From Negativicutes bacterium (GTDB taxonomy: Bacteria > Bacillota_C > Negativicutes > Sporomusales_B > JARLHX01): a DNA stretch of 64,000 nt. The stretch lies in assembly GCA_031292035.1 (NCBI GenBank), contig JARLHX010000158.1, positions 1 to 64,000 on the forward strand, in the 5' to 3' direction. The notes under the pieces are model-generated. The model ran no database searches, was not told where the DNA came from, and saw nothing but the letters and a program-made list of their open reading frames with translations. Shown piece after piece: positions 54,659-63,565 of this stretch (within the stretch, counting starts at the first letter, position 1; each line of letters begins with the position of its first letter). Position numbers and translations under genes: made by a program.

Positions 54659-55139
54659 AAAACGATTTGCTGATCCGGTACTGAAGACCTGGGATGAAGC
54701 AAATGAAAACCTTCGGGAAATTGGCACGATAGACCTAGAAATCCAGACCATCGAAGCTGAAATGAACCGTAAAATCGTTGAGGCCAAACAGGTGGCCGAA
54801 ACTGAGGCCAAAGTATTCCAGGATCGCCGCGCGCGGTTAGAGTTCGAAATTAAGGATTTCGCAGAGGCCCATAAGGCGGAACTGGACGGAAAATCAAAAT
54901 CCATGAACTTTGGCGAAGTTGGGTTTCGGAAAAGCACGTCGGTTATCATCAGCAAGGTCAAGAATTGTCTCGCTGCTTTGAAGAACAAATCCATGTTTGA
55001 CTGCATCAAGACAAAAGAGACGGTCAACAAGGAAATCCTCCGGACATACTCCGATGAAATCCTTGAAGCCGTGGGTGCGCGCCGGAAAAAGGGCGATGTT
55101 TTCTGGCTGAAACCGGACTATGAAAAGCTGCAAGCGTAG
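54645..55139 (+). CDS. gam: Host-nuclease inhibitor Gam
   Basis: A 164-residue homologue of Mu Gam, which coats DNA ends and protects them from host exonucleases (Ku-like fold). A long N-terminal coiled coil (about 15-80) is followed by GEVGFRKSTSVIISK and the C-terminal GARRKKGDVFWLKPDYEKL, typical of Gam. AAGGAGGG precedes ATG 54645; the start overlaps the previous gene by 14 bases. Confidence 0.92.
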   Translation: MAKDRKRFADPVLKTWDEANENLREIGTIDLEIQTIEAEMNRKIVEAKQVAETEAKVFQDRRARLEFEIKDFAEAHKAELDGKSKSMNFGEVGFRKSTSVIISKVKNCLAALKNKSMFDCIKTKETVNKEILRTYSDEILEAVGARRKKGDVFWLKPDYEKLQA

Positions 55140-55145
55140 ATTGCC

Positions 55146-55610
55146 ATGAATGCACATTACGGACGAACGATCTCTAAGCGGGATATCGAAATCGATAAAA
55201 AGCAACGTGCCCTTCTCCACATCGCCAAAAAGGAGCTGGGCCTCGATGGAGATATCTACAAGCAAATCCTCCTGATTTATTCGGGCGTGGAATCGTCAGC
55301 GCTCATGAAGCTGGACGGCTTCGAAAGAGTGATGGAACACTTTAAGCGACTAGGGTTTGAAAGTTCGGCGGCCAAAAAGTATGGTCAGTCCCGGTCGAAA
55401 GCTCCGAACCGTGATCCGGACGGTGCACCCTACCCGGCTCAACTTAGTATGATTGAAGGTTTGTTCCATCAATTGGGATGGGATGATACTGAACGGCAAA
55501 GGGGATTTTGCCAGCGAGTGATCAAGAAGCCCTGGCCGCAAACCCGGTCAGAAGCAAATAAGGTTTTTGAAGGGGTAAAGGCAATGCTTGCCAGGCAGAG
55601 GAAAGAATAG
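55146..55610 (+). CDS. Mu gp16-like protein (DUF1018)
   Basis: A 154-residue protein of the Mu gp16/DUF1018 family, seen from KQRALLHIAKKELGLDGDIYKQIL, LDGFERVMEHFKRLGF, and QLSMIEGLFHQLGWDD. Its role in Mu is unclear. It sits between gam and the Mor-like gene as in Mu. The ribosome site is weak. Confidence 0.88.
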   Translation: MNAHYGRTISKRDIEIDKKQRALLHIAKKELGLDGDIYKQILLIYSGVESSALMKLDGFERVMEHFKRLGFESSAAKKYGQSRSKAPNRDPDGAPYPAQLSMIEGLFHQLGWDDTERQRGFCQRVIKKPWPQTRSEANKVFEGVKAMLARQRKE

Positions 55611-55633
55611 TAAGATAAAAGGTGGTGTGTTTC

Positions 55634-55990
55634 ATGGATAGTGAACAGGATAAGCGTTTAGACGCCGAAGTACGGATTGAAGATTTTCCCGCCGCTTTCC
55701 AGCCCATTGTCAACGCTTTAGGCATTCCCGTGGCGCTTGATCTTGTCAGGGTTTCTGGAGGAGTAAGCCAATATATACCGAAATATGATGCGCTGATCAG
55801 CCAGGCACGGGACCGGATCATCTTGAAGGAATTTACCGGATACAATTATCGGGAGCTTGCCCTTAGATATAATCTGACTGAAGTATGGGTAAGGAATATT
55901 GTGGACAAGGATAAGTCCGAACGAATGCGCACCGAATACGAGAAAAACCAAACTAATCTATTCGTTGAAGCTAAAGGAGCAGCATCCTGA
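55634..55990 (+). CDS. Mor/C-family transcription activator
   Basis: A 118-residue activator of the Mor family, which in Mu switches on middle or late transcription. The dimerisation region includes FPAAFQPIVNALGIPVALDLVRVSGGVSQYIP and the helix-turn-helix RDRIILKEFTGYNYRELALRYNLTEVWVRNIV. ATG 55634 has AAGGTGGTG upstream and is preferred to GTG 55622. It is followed by the strong terminator and the non-coding region where a Mor-activated late promoter should lie. Confidence 0.9.
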   Translation: MDSEQDKRLDAEVRIEDFPAAFQPIVNALGIPVALDLVRVSGGVSQYIPKYDALISQARDRIILKEFTGYNYRELALRYNLTEVWVRNIVDKDKSERMRTEYEKNQTNLFVEAKGAAS

Positions 55991-56039
55991 AAGTAGTTTA
56001 GAAAGTACCTTTACAATCTAATTTGCATTGACACTTATA

Positions 56040-56078
56040 TAATTCTAGTGTAGGCACTGCCTACACTAGAATTTTTTT
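56040..56078 (+). terminator. Strong Rho-independent terminator after mor
   Basis: AATTCTAGTGTAGGC pairs with GCCTACACTAGAATT (15 bp, 3-base loop) followed by seven T. It ends the early transcript. Confidence 0.92.
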
Positions 56079-56082
56079 ATTT

Positions 56083-56380
56083 CTAGGGGCGGCGTGGTGG
56101 GAACACGCTGACAAGGAGCGGATAAAAGCAGTGGTAACCGCATCGTCGCTCGACGGGCGCGCCGTCTTGCCGAAGGCCCACAAAGCCTGTTCGAATCAGG
56201 CCCCCTATTATAAAGAACCATATAGGCCCGGAGCGATGATTTGGTTTACCCGGTCGGAGGAGTTCCGGGCCGTTGTATTGATTGAAGCCATTAGGCGCAC
56301 CAATCTATTTGAGAAATGTGTTATAACGAAGATCGCCAGGCCGACCGGGGTCGGTCTTCGTTGTAGCCTGACCAAGTGAA
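56083..56380 (+). ncRNA. Structured non-coding region with tRNA-like arms
   Basis: No convincing gene lies between the mor terminator and 56462. Bases 56083-56209 contain, in order, an acceptor-like CTAGGGG, a D-arm-like hairpin GCGTG(GTGGGAA)CACGC, GC-rich hairpins, a canonical T arm GCCTG(TTCGAAT)CAGGC and CCCCTAT, which pairs with the first element. The spacer where the anticodon arm should be is about 75 nt, too long for a tRNA. Two further hairpins follow: GGCCCGGA/TCCGGGCC (56225-56272) and CCGACC/GGTCGG inside CGAAGA/TCTTCG (about 56327-56360). A transcribed structured RNA is inferred. Confidence 0.4.
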
Positions 56381-56461
56381 AGTAATTACTTTTTTCATTA
56401 CTATTATCATTATTTTTCAGATAAATCCAGCCCCCTAGGCGCAGAAAGGACCGCAATAGCA

Positions 56462-56971
56462 ATGAGTGTAGCAGAACATATTCAAAAACACACACTGAAG
56501 GAAGTCGAAATAACTCCCGATCATGGCGACAGGGATATGACGACTTTTAACCGCAGCGTTCAATTCCTTAAAGACCGAAAGTTATATAAATGCATAGTCA
56601 GCGGTAAAACCGAAAACCTGCAGGTGCATCATATCGTTGAATTTAGCCTAGCTCACTGTGTTGATTTTGTAAAACTTAAGGCATTTTTAATGTGGTTTGA
56701 TCCGCTGGGACTGAGTAAGGAAATGGCGGATCAGCCCATTACCAGCATCGACGATCCGCGCAACCTTGTTCCGCTTGATCAGCAATTCCATACCGGTGTC
56801 GATGCGGAAGACGATGGCAGCGGTATTGGCATCCACGAAGTTACCTTCTCAGTATGGGTGCTGCAGCTTGTCTGCAAGGATGGCTGTAATCCTATCCCCC
56901 AAAAAGGCGAAACGCTCGAACAAGCACAGGCGCGCATCGCCAAAAATACAGGTCAGGAGGCGGCTGCTTAA
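56462..56971 (+). CDS. HNH-nuclease-like phage protein
   Basis: A 169-residue protein. LQVHHIVEFS near 55-64 and DDPRNLVPLDQQFHTGVD near 98-115 give the H-H...N...H pattern of HNH nucleases, and a cysteine in KCIVSGKTENLQVHH is at the usual place, although a full zinc ribbon is not evident. It opens the late gene set, next to the structured RNA region. Nuclease activity is inferred from the motif only; many phages have an HNH protein assisting packaging. Confidence 0.7.
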   Translation: MSVAEHIQKHTLKEVEITPDHGDRDMTTFNRSVQFLKDRKLYKCIVSGKTENLQVHHIVEFSLAHCVDFVKLKAFLMWFDPLGLSKEMADQPITSIDDPRNLVPLDQQFHTGVDAEDDGSGIGIHEVTFSVWVLQLVCKDGCNPIPQKGETLEQAQARIAKNTGQEAAA

Positions 56972-57531
56972 TGGCACAGATAACGCTTGACCAACTCAAA
57001 GCACTAGCGCAACCCGCTAATGGTCCAATCGGTAAAGTTTATCTCCACTGGACTGCTGGACACTACGGCCAACAATTTCCGGATTACCACCTTCTTGTCG
57101 ATCAAGACGGCACGATCTACGCTACCGTGGACGATCTGACAACACATCTGAATCATACTTACATGCGCAACACCGGCGGCATTGGAATCGGCGCTATGTG
57201 CATGGTGGGTGCTACCACGGTAAACTTCGGCCCGGAACCGCTTACTGATGCGCAGATCGAAGCAATGGCCCAAGTCATGGCGATTCTTTCACAGGAACTG
57301 TCTTTGCCGCTTGATATCAATTGTTTCCTGACCCATGCTGAAGCCGGCGATAACATGGACGGTGAAAACCCGGGTTATGAAGCCAATGGATACCCTGATG
57401 GGAAATATGGTCCTCTGAACTCCTGCGAACGCTGGGATTTGTGGATGCTTAAACCAGACCAGGCGCGGGGCAGCGGGGGCAATATTCTCCGGGGGAAAGC
57501 CATCTGGTATCAGCAGAACGGGGTGGCGTGA
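56971..57531 (+). CDS. Phage endolysin, N-acetylmuramoyl-L-alanine amidase type
   Basis: A 186-residue amidase_2-like enzyme that cuts peptidoglycan during lysis. LHWTAG near 25-30 holds the first zinc histidine, NHTY and AMCMVG are structural, and FLTHAEAGD near 114-122 holds the second histidine, with CERWDLW near 151 the third ligand region. It overlaps the HNH gene by one base. Confidence 0.83.
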   Translation: MAQITLDQLKALAQPANGPIGKVYLHWTAGHYGQQFPDYHLLVDQDGTIYATVDDLTTHLNHTYMRNTGGIGIGAMCMVGATTVNFGPEPLTDAQIEAMAQVMAILSQELSLPLDINCFLTHAEAGDNMDGENPGYEANGYPDGKYGPLNSCERWDLWMLKPDQARGSGGNILRGKAIWYQQNGVA

Positions 57532-58052
57532 TGATAATTGACCTTGTAGCCCTGGAGGCCAGGCTTGCGCCGGTCATAAAGCAGCTACTAGCATCCCCTG
57601 AGGTGAAGCAAGACATCGCCATGGTCACTGAGGCCGTCACCAGCTATGTCCTAGAGATTATCCAGGACGAAGTCAAACCCGTATGTTCTGATCAAGGCTT
57701 TGGCCGCTATGTGCGGACAGGCATAAGTAAAATTAAGGAGTTGTTTTGCATGTTCAAGAACAAAGTCAATTTGCACCGGGCCGCCGACGACGGCGCAGGA
57801 AGTGGAAGTGCTACTGGAAGTATGTCTCTCGGACCGTCTGCCGCGACTGCCGCGACTGCCGCCCCTGCCCCCGTTACATGGTCGGCTACGATCTCCCAGG
57901 GCGAACTGCAAGTCCTTGGCGCGATTTACCAGACAGCCGTTCTACATGAGAACTGGCCCCTTGTTCGGAATAACCTGGAAGCCGGAATAGCCGGTCTGCT
58001 CGTAAACTATGGTTTTAATAAAGCTGTGGCTGCTCTGACTGGCAATAAGTAA
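57531..58052 (+). CDS. Hypothetical phage protein of the lysis region
   Basis: A 173-residue protein with a helical N-terminal half (residues 1-75), an alanine/glycine/threonine-rich flexible linker (about 88-118, GSGSATGSMSLGPS then AAT repeats) and a C-terminal helical domain with one moderately hydrophobic segment (GIAGLLVNYGFNKAVAAL). ATG 57531 overlaps the amidase stop. The family was not recognised; a holin-associated or structural role would be a guess. Confidence 0.6.
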   Translation: MIIDLVALEARLAPVIKQLLASPEVKQDIAMVTEAVTSYVLEIIQDEVKPVCSDQGFGRYVRTGISKIKELFCMFKNKVNLHRAADDGAGSGSATGSMSLGPSAATAATAAPAPVTWSATISQGELQVLGAIYQTAVLHENWPLVRNNLEAGIAGLLVNYGFNKAVAALTGNK

Positions 58053-58108
58053 CAATAGAGGGCGGCTATAGTCGCCCTATCTTCTTTGTCTAGGAAGGTG
58101 TAAATCCC

Positions 58109-58366
58109 ATGAAAAAGATGGCTTTTATGTTGCTGATAGTACTGGGAATAACCTGTACCACTCCAGTTTTCGCAGCAACTAGCCAACAGACAAAACTTGT
58201 TGCCGAACACTGTACTGCGTTGGCGAACGAGTTAATTGATTATCGGCAAACGTTAGACCCGGCATCCAGAGAATGGCGAGATACGACAATTCAAATCGAA
58301 AACTTGTTGGCCTATTCTTCGGGTGAAATCAACAGCGCGGCAATTCTTATTTTGCAGGGGAAGTGA
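58109..58366 (+). CDS. Small exported phage protein
   Basis: An 85-residue protein with a signal peptide (MKKMAFMLLIVLGITCTTPVFA, cleavage near residue 22) and a short helical mature part. AGGAAGGTG precedes ATG 58109. Its place in the lysis cassette suggests a spanin- or inhibitor-like role, but no family was recognised. Confidence 0.65.
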   Translation: MKKMAFMLLIVLGITCTTPVFAATSQQTKLVAEHCTALANELIDYRQTLDPASREWRDTTIQIENLLAYSSGEINSAAILILQGK

Positions 58367-58370
58367 AAGT

Positions 58371-58856
58371 ATGGCAATCGTAAAGGTTATTTTTGTTCGA
58401 GGCGGCGACAATCTAGTTGACAACGTCATTGCCGCTGCATCCTGTGGTCCTTTTGTCCATGTGGCGATCATGGTGCCTGATATTGGCCTTGTCGAATCAC
58501 TTGGCGAAGGTGGCCCTGGCATCATTCCGCCCTGCGTCCGACTGTCGCCGTCCCGCAAATATGATAACCGCGACGATGTTGAAATTATCTTGGTTGATTT
58601 GCCGAATATTGCTGCGGCTCAGGATGAAGCAGAAAGATTACTGGGACGTCCCTACGGTTACATCGACTGTATTACCACAGGACTGCGTGATATGCTTGGC
58701 GTCAAATATCCTGGTGATGGTGATATCACCGATCATTGCTCGGAGACCGTAGCGAGAATTTTGCGCGTTGGTGGCGACGATATTCTGCCGACAACCGATC
58801 CGGATAATATTAGTCCAATGGATGAAGAAAAAGCATTAAAAGGAGAAAATCGGTAA
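58371..58856 (+). CDS. Papain-like/NlpC-P60-type phage hydrolase
   Basis: A 161-residue protein resembling permuted NlpC/P60 (YiiX-like) enzymes: histidine block PFVHVAIMVPD near 25-35 and cysteine block DITDHCSETVARIL near 121-134, with LLGRPYGYIDC between. Probably acts on peptidoglycan or another amide or ester bond. ATG 58371 starts after AGGGGAAG; the open frame 16 codons upstream overlaps the previous gene. Confidence 0.7.
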   Translation: MAIVKVIFVRGGDNLVDNVIAAASCGPFVHVAIMVPDIGLVESLGEGGPGIIPPCVRLSPSRKYDNRDDVEIILVDLPNIAAAQDEAERLLGRPYGYIDCITTGLRDMLGVKYPGDGDITDHCSETVARILRVGGDDILPTTDPDNISPMDEEKALKGENR

Positions 58857-59311
58857 TGAAATCTTCGTCTAAAATTATTGTGGCGTTGGTTCTGATCATG
58901 GCGATCATGTTCGCTTTTTTCAACTGCAAGCACGTCGATCCGCCTGGGCCGGTGACGCCGGAAGCGATCAATGATGTGAAACCCGCCGCGATCATCGTTG
59001 CTGAGTCCGCCCAAGCGATCGCACAACTGCCGAAAACCACCGGTGAAATTTATACAGCGGTCAAAACGGATATACCCCTATCAGCTCCCGCCATGATCCT
59101 TAAGCAACAAACGAAAAATATTCAACTGTCACGAATTGACTTTTCCGGGGTCTTCGCACTGCCAGAGCCATTTACATTCCACGACGTACTGGAAGTCTAT
59201 GTTGACGGAAAACCGGTCGACCGATCACGAGTGACAGTGATTGAGGACGATCGGATTGATATCTGGGATGCCCGGCTAAACTCGCGAATAACCGCGCTGG
59301 TCCAATATTGA
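58856..59311 (+). CDS. Membrane-anchored or lipoprotein-like phage protein
   Basis: A 151-residue protein with a single hydrophobic N-terminal segment (8-21) ending in FFNCKH, where the cysteine could serve as an imperfect lipobox. The rest has mixed beta structure. AAAAGGAG precedes ATG 58856, which overlaps the previous stop. An o-spanin-like role is possible but unproven. Confidence 0.6.
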   Translation: MKSSSKIIVALVLIMAIMFAFFNCKHVDPPGPVTPEAINDVKPAAIIVAESAQAIAQLPKTTGEIYTAVKTDIPLSAPAMILKQQTKNIQLSRIDFSGVFALPEPFTFHDVLEVYVDGKPVDRSRVTVIEDDRIDIWDARLNSRITALVQY

Positions 59312-59381
59312 CAAAATAGCGAAAAAGTGTCATTTTTCTTTCACGCAAGCCATTGGCAATAGCTAAAACACGGAGGAAATC

Positions 59382-59717
59382 ATGGAACCACAAAGCGCGA
59401 ACATCTGGTATATAGCCATAACGATTATGCTGTCTCTCCTATCTGCCTTTTGTGCGGTTATCGGTTATTTTTTACGCGATATCCGGGAAGGCATCAAAGA
59501 AAAGCAAAAATGCCATGACGAAGCCATTGAGAAAGTCAAGGAAGACCTGTCCCACTTCAAGCAATCCCTTCCCATAACCTATGTTTTGCGCGATGATTTC
59601 CTCCGGGCTATCTCCAACCTGGAAATTAAGTTTGATAACGTCGCGAAAGTCGTGAACGAGATACATCTTAAGGTTTATAGCATATCAAAACCTCAGACAG
59701 GCGGTGAACAAATTTGA
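59382..59717 (+). CDS. Phage protein with membrane segment and coiled coil
   Basis: A 111-residue protein: a membrane helix at 8-31 followed by a charged coiled coil (GIKEKQKCHDEAIEKVKEDLSHF and NLEIKFDNVAKVVNEIHLK). This shape matches Mu gp25/DUF2730-type proteins at the same map position. CGGAGGAAATC precedes the ATG. Confidence 0.65.
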   Translation: MEPQSANIWYIAITIMLSLLSAFCAVIGYFLRDIREGIKEKQKCHDEAIEKVKEDLSHFKQSLPITYVLRDDFLRAISNLEIKFDNVAKVVNEIHLKVYSISKPQTGGEQI

Positions 59718-60016
59718 ACAAACACCTTTCGCGGGAAATTCGCGGTCATATCCTCCGGGTGCTTGACACCAGCTATCCTTTTCCCGCCGGCGATCACTTA
59801 ATCGCAGAGATTTTGACCGATGCCCAATATTGCTGCTCTCCACCCCAGGTAAAAGTCCACCTGGTCTATCTGAAAGAGAAAGGCTATGTCGAACTCAGTG
59901 AGGTCAGTTCCGAGGAATTAGGTATTACCCGCTGCTTGGCCAAGTTGACCGCCAACGGTAAAGACCTCCTGGAGGGAAGCATACCTTCCGATCCGGGAGT
60001 TGACCTCGATGGCTAA
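59714..60016 (+). CDS. Mu gp26-like protein (VpaChn25_0724 family)
   Basis: A 100-residue winged-helix protein (REIRGHILRVLDTSYPFPAGDHLIAEIL, QVKVHLVYLKEKGYVELSE) like those preceding DUF3486 proteins in Mu-like phages. The start is TTG 59714, overlapping the previous stop. Confidence 0.75.
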   Translation: MNKHLSREIRGHILRVLDTSYPFPAGDHLIAEILTDAQYCCSPPQVKVHLVYLKEKGYVELSEVSSEELGITRCLAKLTANGKDLLEGSIPSDPGVDLDG

Positions 60017-60536
60017 AGATCGCCGCAGGCATAGCAAAATTACCAGCATTCTTCCTCCAGAGGTCGTAGAAGCAATCAATAAGCGAATTGTTTCCGGCCA
60101 GACTTATCAGGAGATTGCGGATTATCTTAACCAAAGCGGCCATGAGATTAGCAAGTCCAGTATTGGTCGTTATGGCAAAGAATTTCTTTCCCGAATGGAA
60201 CGTCTGAAAATTGTCAAAGAGCAGGCCAAAACCATTGTTAGTGAAAATAAAGATGGTCCGGCAACGGAAATGGCCGAAGCGGCAAATCAACTCGCGATTC
60301 AGCTTATCATGGAAAACCTTCTAACCGTTGATGATCTCAATGGCGCAAAGATCACGGAAGTTTTGAAGGCGCTAGCCCTTTTGGAACGATCCGGCGTACA
60401 ACGAGAAAAGCTGAAGATGGACTTTAAACAAAAAATAGATAGCGCCGTGAAACAAATCGAAAAAACAGCTGAACAGCGCGGCCTCGATGCCGACACACTC
60501 CGGATAATTAAAGAGCAGGTGTATGGCATTGTCTAA
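60009..60536 (+). CDS. Mu gp27-like DUF3486 protein (probable small terminase subunit)
   Basis: A 175-residue protein. RRRHSKITSILPPEVVEAINKRI and TYQEIADYLNQSGHEISKSSIGRYGKEF form the DUF3486 helix-turn-helix that recognises phage DNA, followed by helical oligomerisation regions. It overlaps gp26 by 8 bases and terminase by 14. Confidence 0.85.
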   Translation: MAKDRRRHSKITSILPPEVVEAINKRIVSGQTYQEIADYLNQSGHEISKSSIGRYGKEFLSRMERLKIVKEQAKTIVSENKDGPATEMAEAANQLAIQLIMENLLTVDDLNGAKITEVLKALALLERSGVQREKLKMDFKQKIDSAVKQIEKTAEQRGLDADTLRIIKEQVYGIV

Positions 60537-61824
60537 CGCACCGATACAGCTTACCAAATATCAACAGCGCTGGGTCGAAGATGAAGCCCGTTTTAAGATT
60601 GCTTTAAAGGCCCGTCAAACAGGATTTAGCTTCACAGTCGCCCTGGAAGTTGTCTTTGATGCCATGGAGCACCGGTGCTTATGGGTTCTTCTCTCCCGTG
60701 GCGAACGCCAATCCAAGGAACTAATAGAGAAGGTGACCCAGCATGCCAGGGCGATCGGCGTCGCAGCTGAAGAACTGGAAACAACTTTTGAGGCTGGAGA
60801 CACCGAATATAAGCAGCTTGAAGTACGGTTCCCAAACGGCAGTCGCATCATAGGGCTGCCGGCCAATCCGGACACGGCCCGTGGTTTTTCCGGAAATGTG
60901 GTGCTGGATGAATTCGCCTTTCACCGGGATTCGCGTAAAATATGGACGGCTCTTTACCCTACCATCACCAGGGGATATAAAATCCGGGTTATCTCCACTC
61001 CCAACGGAAAGACCGGCAAATTCTACGAACTTTGGTCAGCAAAAGACAGTCGCTGGTCAAAGCACGAAACAGACATTTACACAGCCAAGGCCGAGGGCAT
61101 GGACGTCGATATTGACGACCTCCGGAGCGGCTGCGAATCGGAAGACGACTGGCAACAAGAATACTGCTGCCAATTCATCGACTCAGCTGGATCACTCTTG
61201 ACCTATGACATGATTGATGATTGCGAAGATAAAAAAGCGACGATCATCTTGCCCGAGGATTTCTATCCCGAAGGAAATTTATACCTGGGGATGGATATCG
61301 GTCGAAAAAGAGACCTGACCGTAATCTGGTTGGATGAACAACTAGGCGACGTTTTCTGGACAAGAGCGGTAAAAGTTATCGAAAAGGCTCCCTTCCGAAT
61401 CCAACGGCAGGAGCTATATTGGTTTCTTGCCCTTCCGAACCTTCGCCGGGCCTGTATCGACAGTACCGGTATCGGAGCGCAGCTGGCTGAAGAAGCAGTG
61501 GAGCGCTACGGATCGAAAGTCGAGGCCGTCCCTTTCACTGAAGCATCCAAGCAGGAAATGGCGCTTCACCAAAAACAGGTCTTTGAGGACAAGGTAGCTA
61601 GAATTCCTATAGATCGGGTTATTCGGGAAGACCTCCACTCTATCAAAAAACTCACCACGGCTGCCGGCAATGTCCGCTATGATGCCGACAGGAATGAGAA
61701 TGGCCACGCCGACCGCTTTTGGGCCTGTGCGCTGGCTAAGCATGCCGCGCAAACGAACTTCGCCGGACCGGTTGAATACAAGAGCATATCTCACCGGCAC
61801 TTTCGAAAGAAAGGAGCTTATTGA
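60523..61824 (+). CDS. Large terminase subunit (Mu gp28-like)
   Basis: A 433-residue packaging motor. The ATPase part has ALKARQTGFSF (Walker A-like) near 30 and VVLDEFAFH (Walker B with catalytic glutamate) near 128. The nuclease part has the acidic GMDIGRKRDLTVIW near 253 and the ACIDSTGIG segment near 309, as in RNase H-type terminases. ATG 60523 overlaps the DUF3486 gene. Confidence 0.92.
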   Translation: MALSNAPIQLTKYQQRWVEDEARFKIALKARQTGFSFTVALEVVFDAMEHRCLWVLLSRGERQSKELIEKVTQHARAIGVAAEELETTFEAGDTEYKQLEVRFPNGSRIIGLPANPDTARGFSGNVVLDEFAFHRDSRKIWTALYPTITRGYKIRVISTPNGKTGKFYELWSAKDSRWSKHETDIYTAKAEGMDVDIDDLRSGCESEDDWQQEYCCQFIDSAGSLLTYDMIDDCEDKKATIILPEDFYPEGNLYLGMDIGRKRDLTVIWLDEQLGDVFWTRAVKVIEKAPFRIQRQELYWFLALPNLRRACIDSTGIGAQLAEEAVERYGSKVEAVPFTEASKQEMALHQKQVFEDKVARIPIDRVIREDLHSIKKLTTAAGNVRYDADRNENGHADRFWACALAKHAAQTNFAGPVEYKSISHRHFRKKGAY

Positions 61825-62012
61825 TGCGATACCTTAAAATTATGGCTAAGTTTATAATCGGGATTGCTCTTTGTTATCTTGGATATGCCCTGACGCCTAT
61901 TATCAGTTTAGACTGGTTAAGCATTATTGGGCTGACCGTTTATTGGATTGGCATTGACATTTTGACTAAACTAAGCGGCGATCTATATAAAGCTTGGAGG
62001 AAGCCTAAATGA
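61824..62012 (+). CDS. Small membrane protein of the packaging cluster
   Basis: A 62-residue protein with two hydrophobic helices (about 6-28 and 31-50) and a basic tail. AAAGGAGC lies six bases before ATG 61824. The 3' end overlaps the portal gene. Small membrane proteins here are not part of the canonical Mu set. Function unknown. Confidence 0.65.
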   Translation: MRYLKIMAKFIIGIALCYLGYALTPIISLDWLSIIGLTVYWIGIDILTKLSGDLYKAWRKPK

Positions 62013-63565
62013 CAATCCTTGACCAGCATGGGCAGCCGATTCCAAGCCAAGTAAAACAAACCAAGCCCGATCTGCGTGAGATAGCTGTCGTTACCGTCCG
62101 AGACCGGTATAGCTCCTACCCCAGCAGCGGCCTGACACCTGAAAAATTGGCCCTTATCCTGCGGGAAGCCGATCTTGGTGATATGTACCGTACCATGGAG
62201 CTGTTCGAGGATATTGAGGAAAAGGATTTGCATCTTTTAAGCGTGATGCAAACCCGTAAAAATACCGTGATTGGCCTCGATTGGGAGATCATTGCCGCTT
62301 CAGATGAGCCGAAGGATCAGGAAATCGCCAATTTCGTCGGGGAAGTTCTGGCGGATATGGATGATCTTGATGATGCCTTTCTTGATCTCCTGGATGCCAT
62401 CGGCAAAGGTTACGCCATTTCCGAGATCATGTGGGAGATCAAAGACGGCAAGGCCATTCCAGCGGAGCTGAAGTGGCGGCATCAGAAAAAAATTCGCTTT
62501 GACGAAATCGACACCATGCGTCTTTTGACGCTGGATAATCAATATCCCGGTATCGAGCTGCCTCCGAATAAGTTTATCGTCCATCAATACAAAGGGCGCA
62601 GCGGACATCCCTCACGCGCCGGTCTCTTCCGGGTTTGCGTCTGGATGTACTTATTTAAAAATTATACGCTGAAAGATTGGATCTCTTTTGCGGAAGTTTA
62701 CGGCATGCCGCTGCGGCTTGGAAAATATGACGCATCCGCAAGCAAAGAAGAAAAAGATGCACTGATCCAGGCTATCATCCAGATCGGCACCGACGCCGCC
62801 GGCATCATTTCAAAATCCACCGAGATTGAATTCGTCGAGGCCATGAAGGCCGACGGCGATATCTTTGAAAACCTGGCCCGATTTTGCAACTCTGAAATGT
62901 CCAAGGCCGTGCTTGGTCAAACACTGACCAGCGATATCGGAGATTCCGGGAGTTACGCAGCCGGCCAAGTTCATAATGAAGTTCGGATGGATATCCTGCA
63001 AGCCGACTGTAAGTCCTTGCAAAAGACCATCCGGCGTTATCTCATAAAGCCTTTAGTACTGTTTAATTTTGGACCGGTAAACAAGCTTCCTTCTCTCAAA
63101 TTCAAACACGAGAAATCTGAAGACCGGGAGAAAGAATCAAAAACATATAACACTCTTGTGGATATGGGATTGCCCATCTCAACTGAGCATGTTTATGAAA
63201 AGTTCGGCATTCCGAAACCACAGGCCGGCCAGGAAATATTGCAGTCTAGTCCGCAGCCCTTAAGTCCGCTGGCGAACAAAATGACCACTCTGGCTTTAAA
63301 CCGAAATCCTCCTGCCGCTTTCGACCGCCACCAGACCTCCATCGAAGGATTGGCCGCTGCGGCCCTGGCGGAAAGCGCACCGGCCTTTCAGGCGATTATC
63401 AGGCCGCTGCTCAAAATCATCAATGAAGCGGATTCCCTTGATGAGCTTCCCGCCAAACTACTGGAAGCCTATCCGAGCATCAATACCGCTGATCTGGAAG
63501 ACTTGATCGCCAGGTCGCTCTATGTAGCCGACCTTTACGGGCGGTGGGCCGTTAAAAATGAGTGA
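62009..63565 (+). CDS. Phage portal protein (Mu gp29-like, DUF935)
   Basis: A 518-residue portal protein forming the DNA entry ring of the capsid. DUF935 markers are LREADLGDMYRTMELFEDIEEKDLHL, MQTRKNTVIGLDWEI, FAEVYGMPLRLGKYD and SDIGDSGSYAAGQVHNEVR. GGAGG precedes ATG 62009. Confidence 0.93.
   Translation: MTILDQHGQPIPSQVKQTKPDLREIAVVTVRDRYSSYPSSGLTPEKLALILREADLGDMYRTMELFEDIEEKDLHLLSVMQTRKNTVIGLDWEIIAASDEPKDQEIANFVGEVLADMDDLDDAFLDLLDAIGKGYAISEIMWEIKDGKAIPAELKWRHQKKIRFDEIDTMRLLTLDNQYPGIELPPNKFIVHQYKGRSGHPSRAGLFRVCVWMYLFKNYTLKDWISFAEVYGMPLRLGKYDASASKEEKDALIQAIIQIGTDAAGIISKSTEIEFVEAMKADGDIFENLARFCNSEMSKAVLGQTLTSDIGDSGSYAAGQVHNEVRMDILQADCKSLQKTIRRYLIKPLVLFNFGPVNKLPSLKFKHEKSEDREKESKTYNTLVDMGLPISTEHVYEKFGIPKPQAGQEILQSSPQPLSPLANKMTTLALNRNPPAAFDRHQTSIEGLAAAALAESAPAFQAIIRPLLKIINEADSLDELPAKLLEAYPSINTADLEDLIARSLYVADLYGRWAVKNE

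Noticed and set aside
56083..56209. Calling a functional tRNA-Leu
   Set aside because: D and T arms look right, but no 7-base anticodon loop with a 5-bp stem can be placed in the 75-nt middle part.
56131..56379. Open frame of 82 codons over the tRNA-like region
   Set aside because: The GTG start has no properly spaced ribosome site, the product resembles nothing, and the bases are explained by GC-rich hairpins on both sides.
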